Assembly: GCA_046706145.1 (NCBI GenBank)
Contig: JBJKPP010000231.1
Location: 1 to 6,872 of the forward strand
From: JBJKPP01 sp046706145
GTDB taxonomy: Bacteria > Bacteroidota > Ignavibacteria > Ignavibacteriales > Ignavibacteriaceae
Direction of reading: 5' to 3'
Length of the DNA stretch: 6,872 bases
Shown: piece by piece, positions 1-6,308 of the stretch
Numbering within the stretch: position 1 is the first letter of the stretch
Layout: each line of letters opens with the position of its first letter
Notes under the pieces: model-generated
What the model saw: the letters and a program-made list of their open reading frames with translations, nothing else
What the model was told of the DNA's origin: nothing
Databases searched by the model: none
Made by a program: the position numbers and the translations under genes

Positions 1-220
1 TTATTTCTTTAATAACCGGCGTCGTTTCCAGACCACTGTTCGGTCCGCGGTCAAAAAGAAAACCTTGTTCCATCAGGCTCTCCATTGTTCCGCCAACTTC
101 ACCATTCTTTTCTAGAACTGTTACATCGTATCCTTTTTTGTCCAAAAAGTATGCGGTTGTTAGTCCAGAAATCCCTGCTCCTATAACTACAATCTTTTTT
201 GATGAAACTGTAATATTCAT
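1..220 (-). CDS. hemY: Protoporphyrinogen oxidase, HemY type (N-terminus only, cut by window edge)
   Basis: This FAD-dependent flavoprotein oxidises protoporphyrinogen IX to protoporphyrin IX, the penultimate heme step, usually at the membrane with oxygen or a quinone as acceptor. Only the first 73 residues are visible and the 3' end lies beyond base 1. They show a Rossmann FAD site (VVIGAGISGL, residues 11-20, GxGxxG), the acidic residue ending the second strand (VLEK, Glu37), the flavoprotein GG motif (VGGTMES, 42-48) and FDRGPNSG (56-63), which is typical of HemY-type oxidases. The ATG lies 6 bases after the hemN stop in the same frame, with no clear Shine-Dalgarno site, so coupling to hemN translation is likely. 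In Bacillus-type organisms the homologue acts on coproporphyrinogen III, but a hemN upstream favours the protoporphyrin branch here. Some databases call this type hemG. A related amine-oxidase-fold FAD enzyme cannot be wholly excluded from 73 residues. Confidence 0.85.
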   Translation of the reverse strand, partial: MNITVSSKKIVVIGAGISGLTTAYFLDKKGYDVTVLEKNGEVGGTMESLMEQGFLFDRGPNSGLETTPVIKEI

Positions 221-226
221 TAAATG

Positions 227-1603
227 TTATACCGTTCTTGAATATTTAGCTTTGTCAACTTTTCTTTCGATGTATCCGTCGAAATTCATGGCAATGTTTC
301 TAATAAGTAACCTTCCCATTTCGGTTGCGGTTATTTTGTCTTTATCGATTTTTACCAAATCATCGTCTTCCATTTCTTTAAGATTCTTTATACCCCATGC
401 AAAATAATCATTGAAGTTAATATTGAACTTATCTTCAATTGTCTTAAAATTAATTTCGAAATCACACATTAATCTCATTATAACAAATTTTCTTATAATA
501 TCGTCTTCGCTCAATGAATATCCTTTCAAAGTAGGAACCTTTTCTTCATCGAGCGCTTCATAATATTGTTTCTCGGTCTTATAATTTTGTGCATACACTT
601 TCCCAATTTGACTAATCGCTGTTATTCCCATCGCGTATAAATCCGTATCAGCATTTGTACTGTAGCCCTGGAAATTTCTATAAAGTTTCTTTTGTTTCAA
701 AGCAATAGAGAGATCATCATCGGGTTTTGCAAAATGGTCCATTCCAATGAAGATGTAACCTGCCGCATGCAGTTTTTCAACGCTCATTTTTAAAAGTTCA
801 AGTTTTATTTCGGGAGCAGGCAAGTCATCTTCATGAATTAGCGCCATGTGCTTTTTAAGCCACGGAACATGCGCATAATTGAATACGGCTATTCTATCCG
901 GAGAAATGTCTATAATTTTATCAACGGTCTTTGAAAAACTTTCTATTGTTTGAAACGGCAGTCCATACATTAAATCCAGATTTATGCTTTTAAAACCAAG
1001 TTCCTTCGTCCATTGCATGGCCTGGCGCGTAATATCTTCCGTCTGTATTCTGTTAACGGCTTTCTGAACCTTTTCATCAAAATCCTGGACACCCATGCTT
1101 ATTCTATTAAATCCATTTTCTCTTAATGCAGAAAGATGTTCCTTTGTTAGTTCGCGTGGGTCAATTTCACAGCTGTTTTCTGAATCTTCTTTAAATTCAA
1201 AAGATTTTCTAATGAAAGAAGCCAAATCGGAAATTTCATCAGGATTTAGATGTGTCGGTGTTCCGCCTCCCCAATGAAGCTGAGTTACTTTTCTGCCAGA
1301 AAGTATATAGCTTCTGATTAAATCGATTTCCTTCTTCAGGTATTTTGTATATTCACTTACCCTTGTTCGGTTTCTTGTTGCAATCATGTTGCAGCCACAA
1401 AAATAACAGAGCGTGTCACAGTAAGGGATGTGGAAATAAAGCGATAAATCCGGGAGATTGTCACCGTAGTTTGTTCTTAATATTTCGTCAAGATAATTCT
1501 CGTTGGTAAATTCCTCTGTAAATTGTGGTGCAGTAGGATAGCTTGTGTAGCGAGGCCCAGGTTTGTCGTATTTCTTATATTTTTTTAAATCTATTTCAAA
1601 CAT
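227..1603 (-). CDS. hemN: Oxygen-independent coproporphyrinogen III oxidase (radical SAM)
   Basis: HemN decarboxylates two propionate side chains of coproporphyrinogen III to vinyl groups, giving protoporphyrinogen IX without oxygen. It uses S-adenosylmethionine and a 4Fe-4S cluster in the cytoplasm. The 458 residues match the E. coli length of about 457. The N-terminal PGPRYTSYPTA (15-25) is a HemN signature. The cluster motif HIPYCDTLCYFCGC (58-71) carries Cys62, Cys66, Cys69 and Cys71 in the CxxxCxxCxC spacing of true HemN. GGGTPT (112-117) is the SAM-binding glycine motif. LMYGLPFQT (211-219), FQGYSTNADTDLYAMG (311-326) and RNIAMNFDGYI (435-445) are further family blocks. The N-terminal signature, the C-terminal domain and the extra Cys71 argue against the paralogue HemW. 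The ATG follows a 38-base AT-rich spacer after hemE and has no clear Shine-Dalgarno site. The gene stops 6 bases before hemY. Confidence 0.97.
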   Translation of the reverse strand: MFEIDLKKYKKYDKPGPRYTSYPTAPQFTEEFTNENYLDEILRTNYGDNLPDLSLYFHIPYCDTLCYFCGCNMIATRNRTRVSEYTKYLKKEIDLIRSYILSGRKVTQLHWGGGTPTHLNPDEISDLASFIRKSFEFKEDSENSCEIDPRELTKEHLSALRENGFNRISMGVQDFDEKVQKAVNRIQTEDITRQAMQWTKELGFKSINLDLMYGLPFQTIESFSKTVDKIIDISPDRIAVFNYAHVPWLKKHMALIHEDDLPAPEIKLELLKMSVEKLHAAGYIFIGMDHFAKPDDDLSIALKQKKLYRNFQGYSTNADTDLYAMGITAISQIGKVYAQNYKTEKQYYEALDEEKVPTLKGYSLSEDDIIRKFVIMRLMCDFEINFKTIEDKFNINFNDYFAWGIKNLKEMEDDDLVKIDKDKITATEMGRLLIRNIAMNFDGYIERKVDKAKYSRTV

Positions 1604-1641
1604 TTCTAATCTGTTATCTGGTTATTTTATTTATTTTATTA
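1604..1641 (-). other. AT-rich hemE-hemN spacer, the longest gap in the operon
   Basis: These 38 bases are the only gap longer than 14 bases between genes here. They are very AT-rich and include a tandem 9-mer. I see no hairpin followed by a T run on the minus strand, so no intrinsic terminator, and no convincing -35/-10 pair or Bacteroidota-type TAnnTTTG element. It may simply be an unstructured A-rich leader helping ribosomes reach hemN, which lacks a Shine-Dalgarno site. A weak internal promoter cannot be ruled out. Confidence 0.4.
1622..1639. repeat. Tandem repeat, two copies of a 9-mer
   Basis: TTATTTTAT occurs at 1622-1630 and again immediately at 1631-1639, a perfect two-copy tandem on the plus strand (ATAAAATAA twice in the direction of transcription). 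It sits in the hemE-hemN spacer. In sequence this AT-rich it may be chance or replication slippage, and no function is claimed. Confidence 0.6.
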
Positions 1642-2688
1642 TCAATGATATTTTTTACTTTCTTGCTTTACGTAATTAACAAGTGCTTTTACTTTTTCAG
1701 GTTTAACATCCGGCAGTATACCATGCCCAAGATTGAATATGTGTCCGCTTCCTTTTCCAAATGATTTTAGAACATTGCCCGCCTCTTCTTCTATTTTTTC
1801 ATTCTTTGCATAAAGAACAGACGGATCTAAATTACCCTGAAGAGCAACAGAACTTCCAACCAGTTCTCTTGCTTTGCCTATATCAAAAGTCCAGTCGAGG
1901 CTTATCACATCAGCACCGCAATTAGCCGTTTTGTTTAGACTATGATGTGCTCCTTTAGTAAAAACTATAATAGGCTCATCTTTTTGTTTAATCAATGATA
2001 TAATCTTTTCAATATATTGTAGTGAAAAATCATTGAAATCTTTTGGCGATAAAAGTCCACCCCACGTATCAAAAATTTGTATGGCATCTGCGCCAGATTC
2101 AATCTGGGCTGATAGATATCCTCCAAGCAAAACAGAGAGCGAATTTAGTATTTTATGTGCAAGTTCCGGTTCATTAAATATCATTTGTTTTGCTATGGAG
2201 AAAGTTTTTGAACCATTTCCTTCCACCATGTAGGTAAATAAAGTCCAGGGAGAACCGCAAAAGCCAATGAGTGGCACTCTTCCGTTTAATTCTTTTTTTG
2301 TAAGTGAAAGAGCATCCAAAACAAATTTGAGGTCTTTGGCCGGTTCGATTTTCTTTAAGTTATCAAAATCTTGGGATTTCCTTATTGGTTTATCGAAAAC
2401 GGGTCCCGTGGCTTCAATTATTTTCAGTTTCATTCCCATTGCTTCTGGGATGAGTAATATATCCGAAAAAATAATTGCTGCGTCAACTCCAATTATATCA
2501 ACAGGTTGAATACTTACTTCAGCGGCTAATTCAGGAGTTTTGCATAAAGTTAGAAAATCAACTTTTTCCCTGACGGCTCTATATTCACTTAAGTATCTAC
2601 CTGCTTGTCGCATTATCCAGATTGGTGTCCTTTCGACAGGCAGCCTTTTGCATGCTCTTAAGAGAAGATCGTTTTTTAGTGAATTCAA
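1642..2688 (-). CDS. hemE: Uroporphyrinogen decarboxylase (TTG start)
   Basis: HemE removes the four acetate carboxyls of uroporphyrinogen III to give coproporphyrinogen III. It is a cofactor-free cytoplasmic TIM-barrel enzyme, and its 348 residues are the usual family length. Family blocks are MRQAGRYLSEY (26-36, with the substrate-binding Arg27 and Arg31), FSDIL (74-78, with Asp76 as the conserved pyrrole-binding aspartate), GFCGSPWTLFTYMVEG (142-157, with conserved Tyr153), IFDTWGG (205-211), LQGNLDP (283-289) and NLGHGILPDV (319-328, with conserved His322). The start is TTG. It lies 6 bases after a GGAG Shine-Dalgarno core, gives an N-terminus (LKNDLLLRA) that matches E. coli HemE, and the next in-frame Met (residue 26) already lies inside the active-site motif. 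The gene begins 12 bases after the TetR-HemD stop. Confidence 0.98.
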   Translation of the reverse strand: MNSLKNDLLLRACKRLPVERTPIWIMRQAGRYLSEYRAVREKVDFLTLCKTPELAAEVSIQPVDIIGVDAAIIFSDILLIPEAMGMKLKIIEATGPVFDKPIRKSQDFDNLKKIEPAKDLKFVLDALSLTKKELNGRVPLIGFCGSPWTLFTYMVEGNGSKTFSIAKQMIFNEPELAHKILNSLSVLLGGYLSAQIESGADAIQIFDTWGGLLSPKDFNDFSLQYIEKIISLIKQKDEPIIVFTKGAHHSLNKTANCGADVISLDWTFDIGKARELVGSSVALQGNLDPSVLYAKNEKIEEEAGNVLKSFGKGSGHIFNLGHGILPDVKPEKVKALVNYVKQESKKYH

Positions 2689-2694
2689 GAAAAA

Positions 2695-2699
2695 CTCCT
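2695..2699 (-). promoter_or_regulatory. Ribosome binding site of hemE
   Basis: On the minus strand the bases read CAGGAGTTTTTC followed by the TTG start. The AGGAG core is well spaced, with 6 bases between it and the start. It lies in the 12-base gap directly after the stop of the TetR-HemD gene and decides in favour of the TTG start of hemE. Confidence 0.8.
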
Positions 2700-2700
2700 G

Positions 2701-4089
2701 TCATTCGTAATATTTTACAATCGCTTCGGCTAAACCGCTAATTGTAAATTCTTTGGGAATAATGTTTACTTCCACACCTTTTTGTTCAATAGCTCTTTTT
2801 GTAGTGGGTCCAATTGCCGCAATATCGAATCCCTGAAAATAGGTCCCGGGGTTTTCAATGTTTACGATTTTTATAAAGTTTTCAAAAGTTGAAGGGCTTG
2901 TAAAAATAAAAAGGTCCGGTTTGCCGTTTTTCAATCTATAAATGTATTCCGAAATTTTTTCTTTTGTCGGTGTAGATACATTATATACCGGGGCCGTTTT
3001 TATTACGGCGCCAAGTCTTTTTAAGCCTTCCGGCAGTTCCTCTCTTCCTATTTCTGAACGCGGGATAAAGATTGTTTTTTCCTTTAAGTTAAATTTGGAA
3101 AGTTCGTTTAAAACTCCTTCTGCGCTGAATTTGTTTGGGACAATATCTACGGAAATTTCCTCCCTTTCACATGCATCAGCGGTTTTATTTCCGACTGCCA
3201 CAATCTTAATATCCTTATAATCAGGTTTTATATTGAGCTCGACGCATCTTTTCTTAAACATTTTTGCAGAATGTGAAGAAGTAAAGATTATAAAATTAAT
3301 TTTTTGGTCAGATAGGAGAATATCATCAAACTCCTTCCAGCTTCTTGGCGGCAGTATATCCAAGGTCGGGAAAATAATTACGTTTGCACCCAACTGCAGA
3401 AAAACGTTGGAAGACTCTCTGGATTGTTCAACCGTTCTTGTGATTACAATTGTTTTGTTAAGAAGAGGAAGCAATGTATTGCTTTTGAATCCCTTTACAA
3501 TACTATGCAATAATAAATCATACACTTTTTCACGTTCAAAATATAAATTACCATTAGTATTGTTTTCAATTCCTTTATTTGCGATGCCGTATATACTTCC
3601 TATAATCAACTCTGTAACGAAGGGAGTTTCAATTTCTCTAAACACACCTTCTTCTTTACCTTTATCAATTACTTCTGAGAATAATTGTTTTAACTCCTGT
3701 TCCAGGGCTCTAAGCTTAGCTCTTAATTTGTGCTCGCCAATAAAAGATTCTTTTTGATACATCAAGAAGAAGTTTTTGTTATTCATCATAAAAGTGTAAA
3801 GATGAATAATATAAGTTCTGAATTTTGCAACAGTGCTTGTTTGTAAATTGGCCATTTCCTTAAGATAGGTTATCAACCTTTCCATATTGGAAATCATAAT
3901 TGCAAAATAAAGTTCTTCTTTTGAATCGAAATAATTATAAAGTGTTCCCTTAGCAACGGAAATAAGTTTTGCAACATCATCCATCATCACTTCATGGTAT
4001 TGTTTCCTTGAAAAGAGTTCCGCGGCTGCCCCGATAATCTTTTCTTTCTTTTGTACTTTTTTATCTTTTATTTTTTCAACTGATATCAT
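2701..4089 (-). CDS. hemD: TetR-family regulator fused to uroporphyrinogen-III synthase
   Basis: One continuous 462-residue frame carries two complete proteins. Residues about 14-203 are a TetR/AcrR regulator: the helix-turn-helix spans about 33-62 (MMDDVAKLISVAKGTLYNYF, with the typical KGTLYNYF followed by SKEELY), and an all-helical ligand/dimerisation domain of normal length follows to about 200. Residues about 208-462 are HemD, which closes and inverts ring D of hydroxymethylbilane to give uroporphyrinogen III. HemD blocks are KTIVITRT (212-219), FTSSHSA (269-275), VAVGNKTADA (298-307), IPRSEIGREELP (342-353), PVYN (367-370, Tyr369 aligning with the Tyr168 of human UROS), FTSPST (396-401) and AAIGPTTKRAIEQKGVEV (424-441). 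No linker or Met separates the halves. The gene sits between hemC and hemE, where a plain hemD is expected. A regulatory role for the TetR half is inferred; the HemD function is well supported. Confidence 0.93.
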   Translation of the reverse strand: MISVEKIKDKKVQKKEKIIGAAAELFSRKQYHEVMMDDVAKLISVAKGTLYNYFDSKEELYFAIMISNMERLITYLKEMANLQTSTVAKFRTYIIHLYTFMMNNKNFFLMYQKESFIGEHKLRAKLRALEQELKQLFSEVIDKGKEEGVFREIETPFVTELIIGSIYGIANKGIENNTNGNLYFEREKVYDLLLHSIVKGFKSNTLLPLLNKTIVITRTVEQSRESSNVFLQLGANVIIFPTLDILPPRSWKEFDDILLSDQKINFIIFTSSHSAKMFKKRCVELNIKPDYKDIKIVAVGNKTADACEREEISVDIVPNKFSAEGVLNELSKFNLKEKTIFIPRSEIGREELPEGLKRLGAVIKTAPVYNVSTPTKEKISEYIYRLKNGKPDLFIFTSPSTFENFIKIVNIENPGTYFQGFDIAAIGPTTKRAIEQKGVEVNIIPKEFTISGLAEAIVKYYE

Positions 4090-4095
4090 GGTTTT

Positions 4096-4100
4096 CCTCT
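4096..4100 (-). promoter_or_regulatory. Ribosome binding site of the TetR-HemD gene
   Basis: The minus strand reads AGAGG then AAAACC then ATG, so the purine-rich core is 6 bases from the start. It lies in the 14-base gap after the hemC stop. It supports the ATG at 4089 and shows that translation begins at the TetR half. Confidence 0.7.
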
Positions 4101-4103
4101 TTG

Positions 4104-5033
4104 TTAAATTCCCCGCACACCTTCTAAAATTCTACCTGCCCCTGCATTTAGTAATTCTTTTGCAAGATCTACTCCGAGCTTTTCAGCCTCAGATTTATTT
4201 CCTTCTATTTTCTTTCTTAAGAATAAAATTCCATCAGCAGAACCAATGAAACTATCCAGAACCAACTTGTTATCTGTTACTTCTGCATTAGCCCCAATAG
4301 GAACCTGGCAACCTCCCTCAAGAGTTCTTAATAAAGCTCTCTCCGCCTGCGTCTCTAAAAAAGTGTCTTCGTGATGAATATTCTTGAGCAACTCTTTTAG
4401 TTCTTCGTTGTCTGTATGTATTTCCACAGCAATAGCTCCCTGTCCTACTGCAGGCAATAATTCATTTTTAGGAATTACCTGGGTGATAAATTTTGTTAGG
4501 TTCAATCTTTCTAGACCCGCTTTTGCCAAAATCATACCATCCCAATCATGCCGCTTAAACTTTTGTATTCGTGTTGGAACGTTTCCTCTTAAATCTACTA
4601 TTTTCAGGTCCGGCCGAAGATGTAAAAGCTGGCTTTTTCTTCTTAATGAACCAGTAGCGACAACTGCCCTTTTCCTCAACGATCTTATTGTTATACCTCT
4701 TTTTTTTGCAATTAGTACATCTTCATTTGATTGTCTTTTGATGACGGCTCCAAGTTCGATTCCTTCTGGCAGAATGGTTTGTAAATCTTTTAAGCTATGC
4801 ACAGCCATATCAATTTCTTTATCCAGCAATTCTTTTTCTATTTCTTTGGTGAAGAGTCCCTTATCTCCAATTTCGGAAAGAGCGGAATCCGTTACTTTAT
4901 CACCTGTTGTTTTTATTATTTTTATTTCAATTTTTAGCTCTTTATTAAGCTTGTTAAGTTGGTATTTGACGAAATTAGCCTGCCATAGTGCCAAATCACT
5001 TCCACGGGATCCTATTGTTAGCTTTTCAATCAT
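4104..5033 (-). CDS. hemC: Hydroxymethylbilane synthase (porphobilinogen deaminase)
   Basis: HemC joins four porphobilinogen molecules head to tail into hydroxymethylbilane, the substrate of the downstream HemD. It is a cytoplasmic enzyme carrying a covalent dipyrromethane primer. The 309 residues match the family. Visible blocks are IGSRGSDLALWQA (7-19), HSLKDLQT (79-86, with Asp83 matching the catalytic Asp84 of E. coli), TGSLRRKSQLL (127-137), DLRGNVPTR (147-155), AVGQGAIAVE (195-204) and EGGCQVPIGA (239-248). Cys242 is the only cysteine and the cofactor attachment site. The ATG overlaps the last 8 bases of hemA (ATGATTGA) and lacks a clear Shine-Dalgarno site, which suggests translational coupling to hemA. 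An A8 run in the coding strand (4700-4707) does not break the frame. Confidence 0.98.
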   Translation of the reverse strand: MIEKLTIGSRGSDLALWQANFVKYQLNKLNKELKIEIKIIKTTGDKVTDSALSEIGDKGLFTKEIEKELLDKEIDMAVHSLKDLQTILPEGIELGAVIKRQSNEDVLIAKKRGITIRSLRKRAVVATGSLRRKSQLLHLRPDLKIVDLRGNVPTRIQKFKRHDWDGMILAKAGLERLNLTKFITQVIPKNELLPAVGQGAIAVEIHTDNEELKELLKNIHHEDTFLETQAERALLRTLEGGCQVPIGANAEVTDNKLVLDSFIGSADGILFLRKKIEGNKSEAEKLGVDLAKELLNAGAGRILEGVRGI

Positions 5034-6306
5034 TACTATTTTTTTCTTGGTCCAAACCGAACAACTCTTTTACCAGAGCAATCTTTACTACGCTGTCGTT
5101 TAAAGCTCCCTTAGTTCCATTAAGTTTTTTAAGTTCTACCGTTGGGTTATGAAGAATTTTATTTACTATTCTTTTAGTTATGATATCTAGTTTTTCCTGG
5201 TCTTCTTGGTTAAAGCGGTTCTTGTTCTTGTCAACTTCTTCTGCCCTGATTGATTCGAAATATTCCCGCAATATTTTTATTGTTGGAGCTGCTTCCAAGG
5301 ATTTATACCAGTTCAAGAAAGTATCCAACTCTTCAGTTATTATCTTTTCAACCTTGGGTATTTCATCCCGTCTTTTCATAAGGTTTTGTTCTACTATTAT
5401 GTTCAGCGATTCAATATCATTATAAAAAACGTAATCTATCTCTTTGGATTTTGGATCAAAATTTCTTGGAACGGCAATATCCATCAGAACCATGTCGGAG
5501 TTATTTCTTTTTTTCATTGCAGCTTCAATTTCATTCTTTGTTAGCAGAAAGTCTTCTGAGGCTGCCGCACCTATAATTATATCGTAGTTATGCAGTTGGT
5601 TCCTAAATTCGCCATAAGGAATATTTTCTGCATTTATCATTTCTGCAACATCAGCAGCTCTTCTCTCTGTTCTGTTTGTAATGGCAAGTTTTTGTATTCC
5701 ACGTTCACGCAGATGTTTTGCGGCAATTGTTCCTGTTTCACCGGCGCCAATTACTAACGCAGATTTTTTTGTGAGATTGGAATATATTTTTTCTATTAAC
5801 TGAACCGCAGCGTAACTTACAGAAACAGCTCCTTCTGAAATTTTTGTTTCCGTTATCGCTCTTCTTCCTGCTTTAATTGCGCTGTCAAAAATGCGTCTCA
5901 TCAAAAATCCTACGGCTCCATCTTCGTCGGCTAGTTGGAATGAGCTTTTAACTTGTGAAAAAATCTGATTGTCGCCGATTAACTGGGAATCTATTCCTGA
6001 AATTACTTTGAACAAATGTTCGACCGAGCCGAAGGAGTAAAAACTATCGAAGTGCTCTGGTTTTATGTCTTTTATGGATTTTATACGTAAGATTTCCTTT
6101 TTCAAATGTTCTGTTGAAATTTCATTGTACAGGGGAATGCCGTAAACTTCAGTTCTATTGCATGTTGAGAGAACAAAACCTTCTGAGATAATTTCTTTTC
6201 TAAGATTATAAAGCAGATTTCTAATTTCCTTGTCGCTGAAGAACAAAGCCTCTCTTATTTCAAGAGGTGATGTTTTATGATTTATGGAAATAGAAAGTAA
6301 GTTCAT
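5026..6306 (-). CDS. hemA: Glutamyl-tRNA reductase
   Basis: HemA reduces glutamyl-tRNA(Glu) with NADPH to glutamate-1-semialdehyde, the first committed and usually rate-limiting step of the C5 route to heme. It is cytoplasmic. With the start at 6306 the protein has 426 residues, a normal length. MNLLSISINHKTSPLEIRE is the typical N-terminus. LSTCNRTEVYG (46-56) holds the catalytic Cys49, the only cysteine in the protein. GIDSQLIGDNQIFSQVK (104-120) is the substrate-domain block, ALVIGAGETG (183-192) the NADPH site, TNRTERRA (210-217) and MDIAVPRNFDP (275-285) further family blocks, and the C-terminus is the helical dimerisation domain. The frame is open upstream to 6417, but that part overlaps the HemX-like gene and lies outside the family. 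The start is 2 bases after the upstream stop, with no Shine-Dalgarno site, so coupling is likely. Confidence 0.97.
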   Translation of the reverse strand: MNLLSISINHKTSPLEIREALFFSDKEIRNLLYNLRKEIISEGFVLSTCNRTEVYGIPLYNEISTEHLKKEILRIKSIKDIKPEHFDSFYSFGSVEHLFKVISGIDSQLIGDNQIFSQVKSSFQLADEDGAVGFLMRRIFDSAIKAGRRAITETKISEGAVSVSYAAVQLIEKIYSNLTKKSALVIGAGETGTIAAKHLRERGIQKLAITNRTERRAADVAEMINAENIPYGEFRNQLHNYDIIIGAAASEDFLLTKNEIEAAMKKRNNSDMVLMDIAVPRNFDPKSKEIDYVFYNDIESLNIIVEQNLMKRRDEIPKVEKIITEELDTFLNWYKSLEAAPTIKILREYFESIRAEEVDKNKNRFNQEDQEKLDIITKRIVNKILHNPTVELKKLNGTKGALNDSVVKIALVKELFGLDQEKNSND

Positions 6307-6308
6307 GA

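Noticed and set aside
227..1603. HemW (heme chaperone) as the identity of the hemN gene
   Set aside because: The N-terminal PGPRYTSYPT signature, the fourth cysteine in CxxxCxxCxC and the C-terminal RNIAMNFD block mark true HemN.
1640..1650. Palindrome TATCA-A-TGATA at the hemE stop as a TetR operator
   Set aside because: Arms of only 5 bases are expected several times by chance in AT-rich DNA of this length, and the site is not at an operon promoter.
4081..4088. Palindrome TGATATCA overlapping the start of the TetR-HemD gene as an autoregulatory operator
   Set aside because: The symmetry ends after 8 bases, shorter than usual TetR operators, and the site lies inside the operon with no promoter in the 14-base gap.
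4700..4707. A8 run in the hemC coding strand as a frameshift or slippage site
   Set aside because: The frame continues through family-conserved sequence on both sides, and no alternative product or stop follows usefully in another frame.
4384..5103. A 239-codon open frame on the plus strand
   Set aside because: It is antisense to hemC and the end of hemA, is rich in Ser, Phe and Leu as expected from the opposite strand of AT-rich coding DNA, and resembles no family I know.
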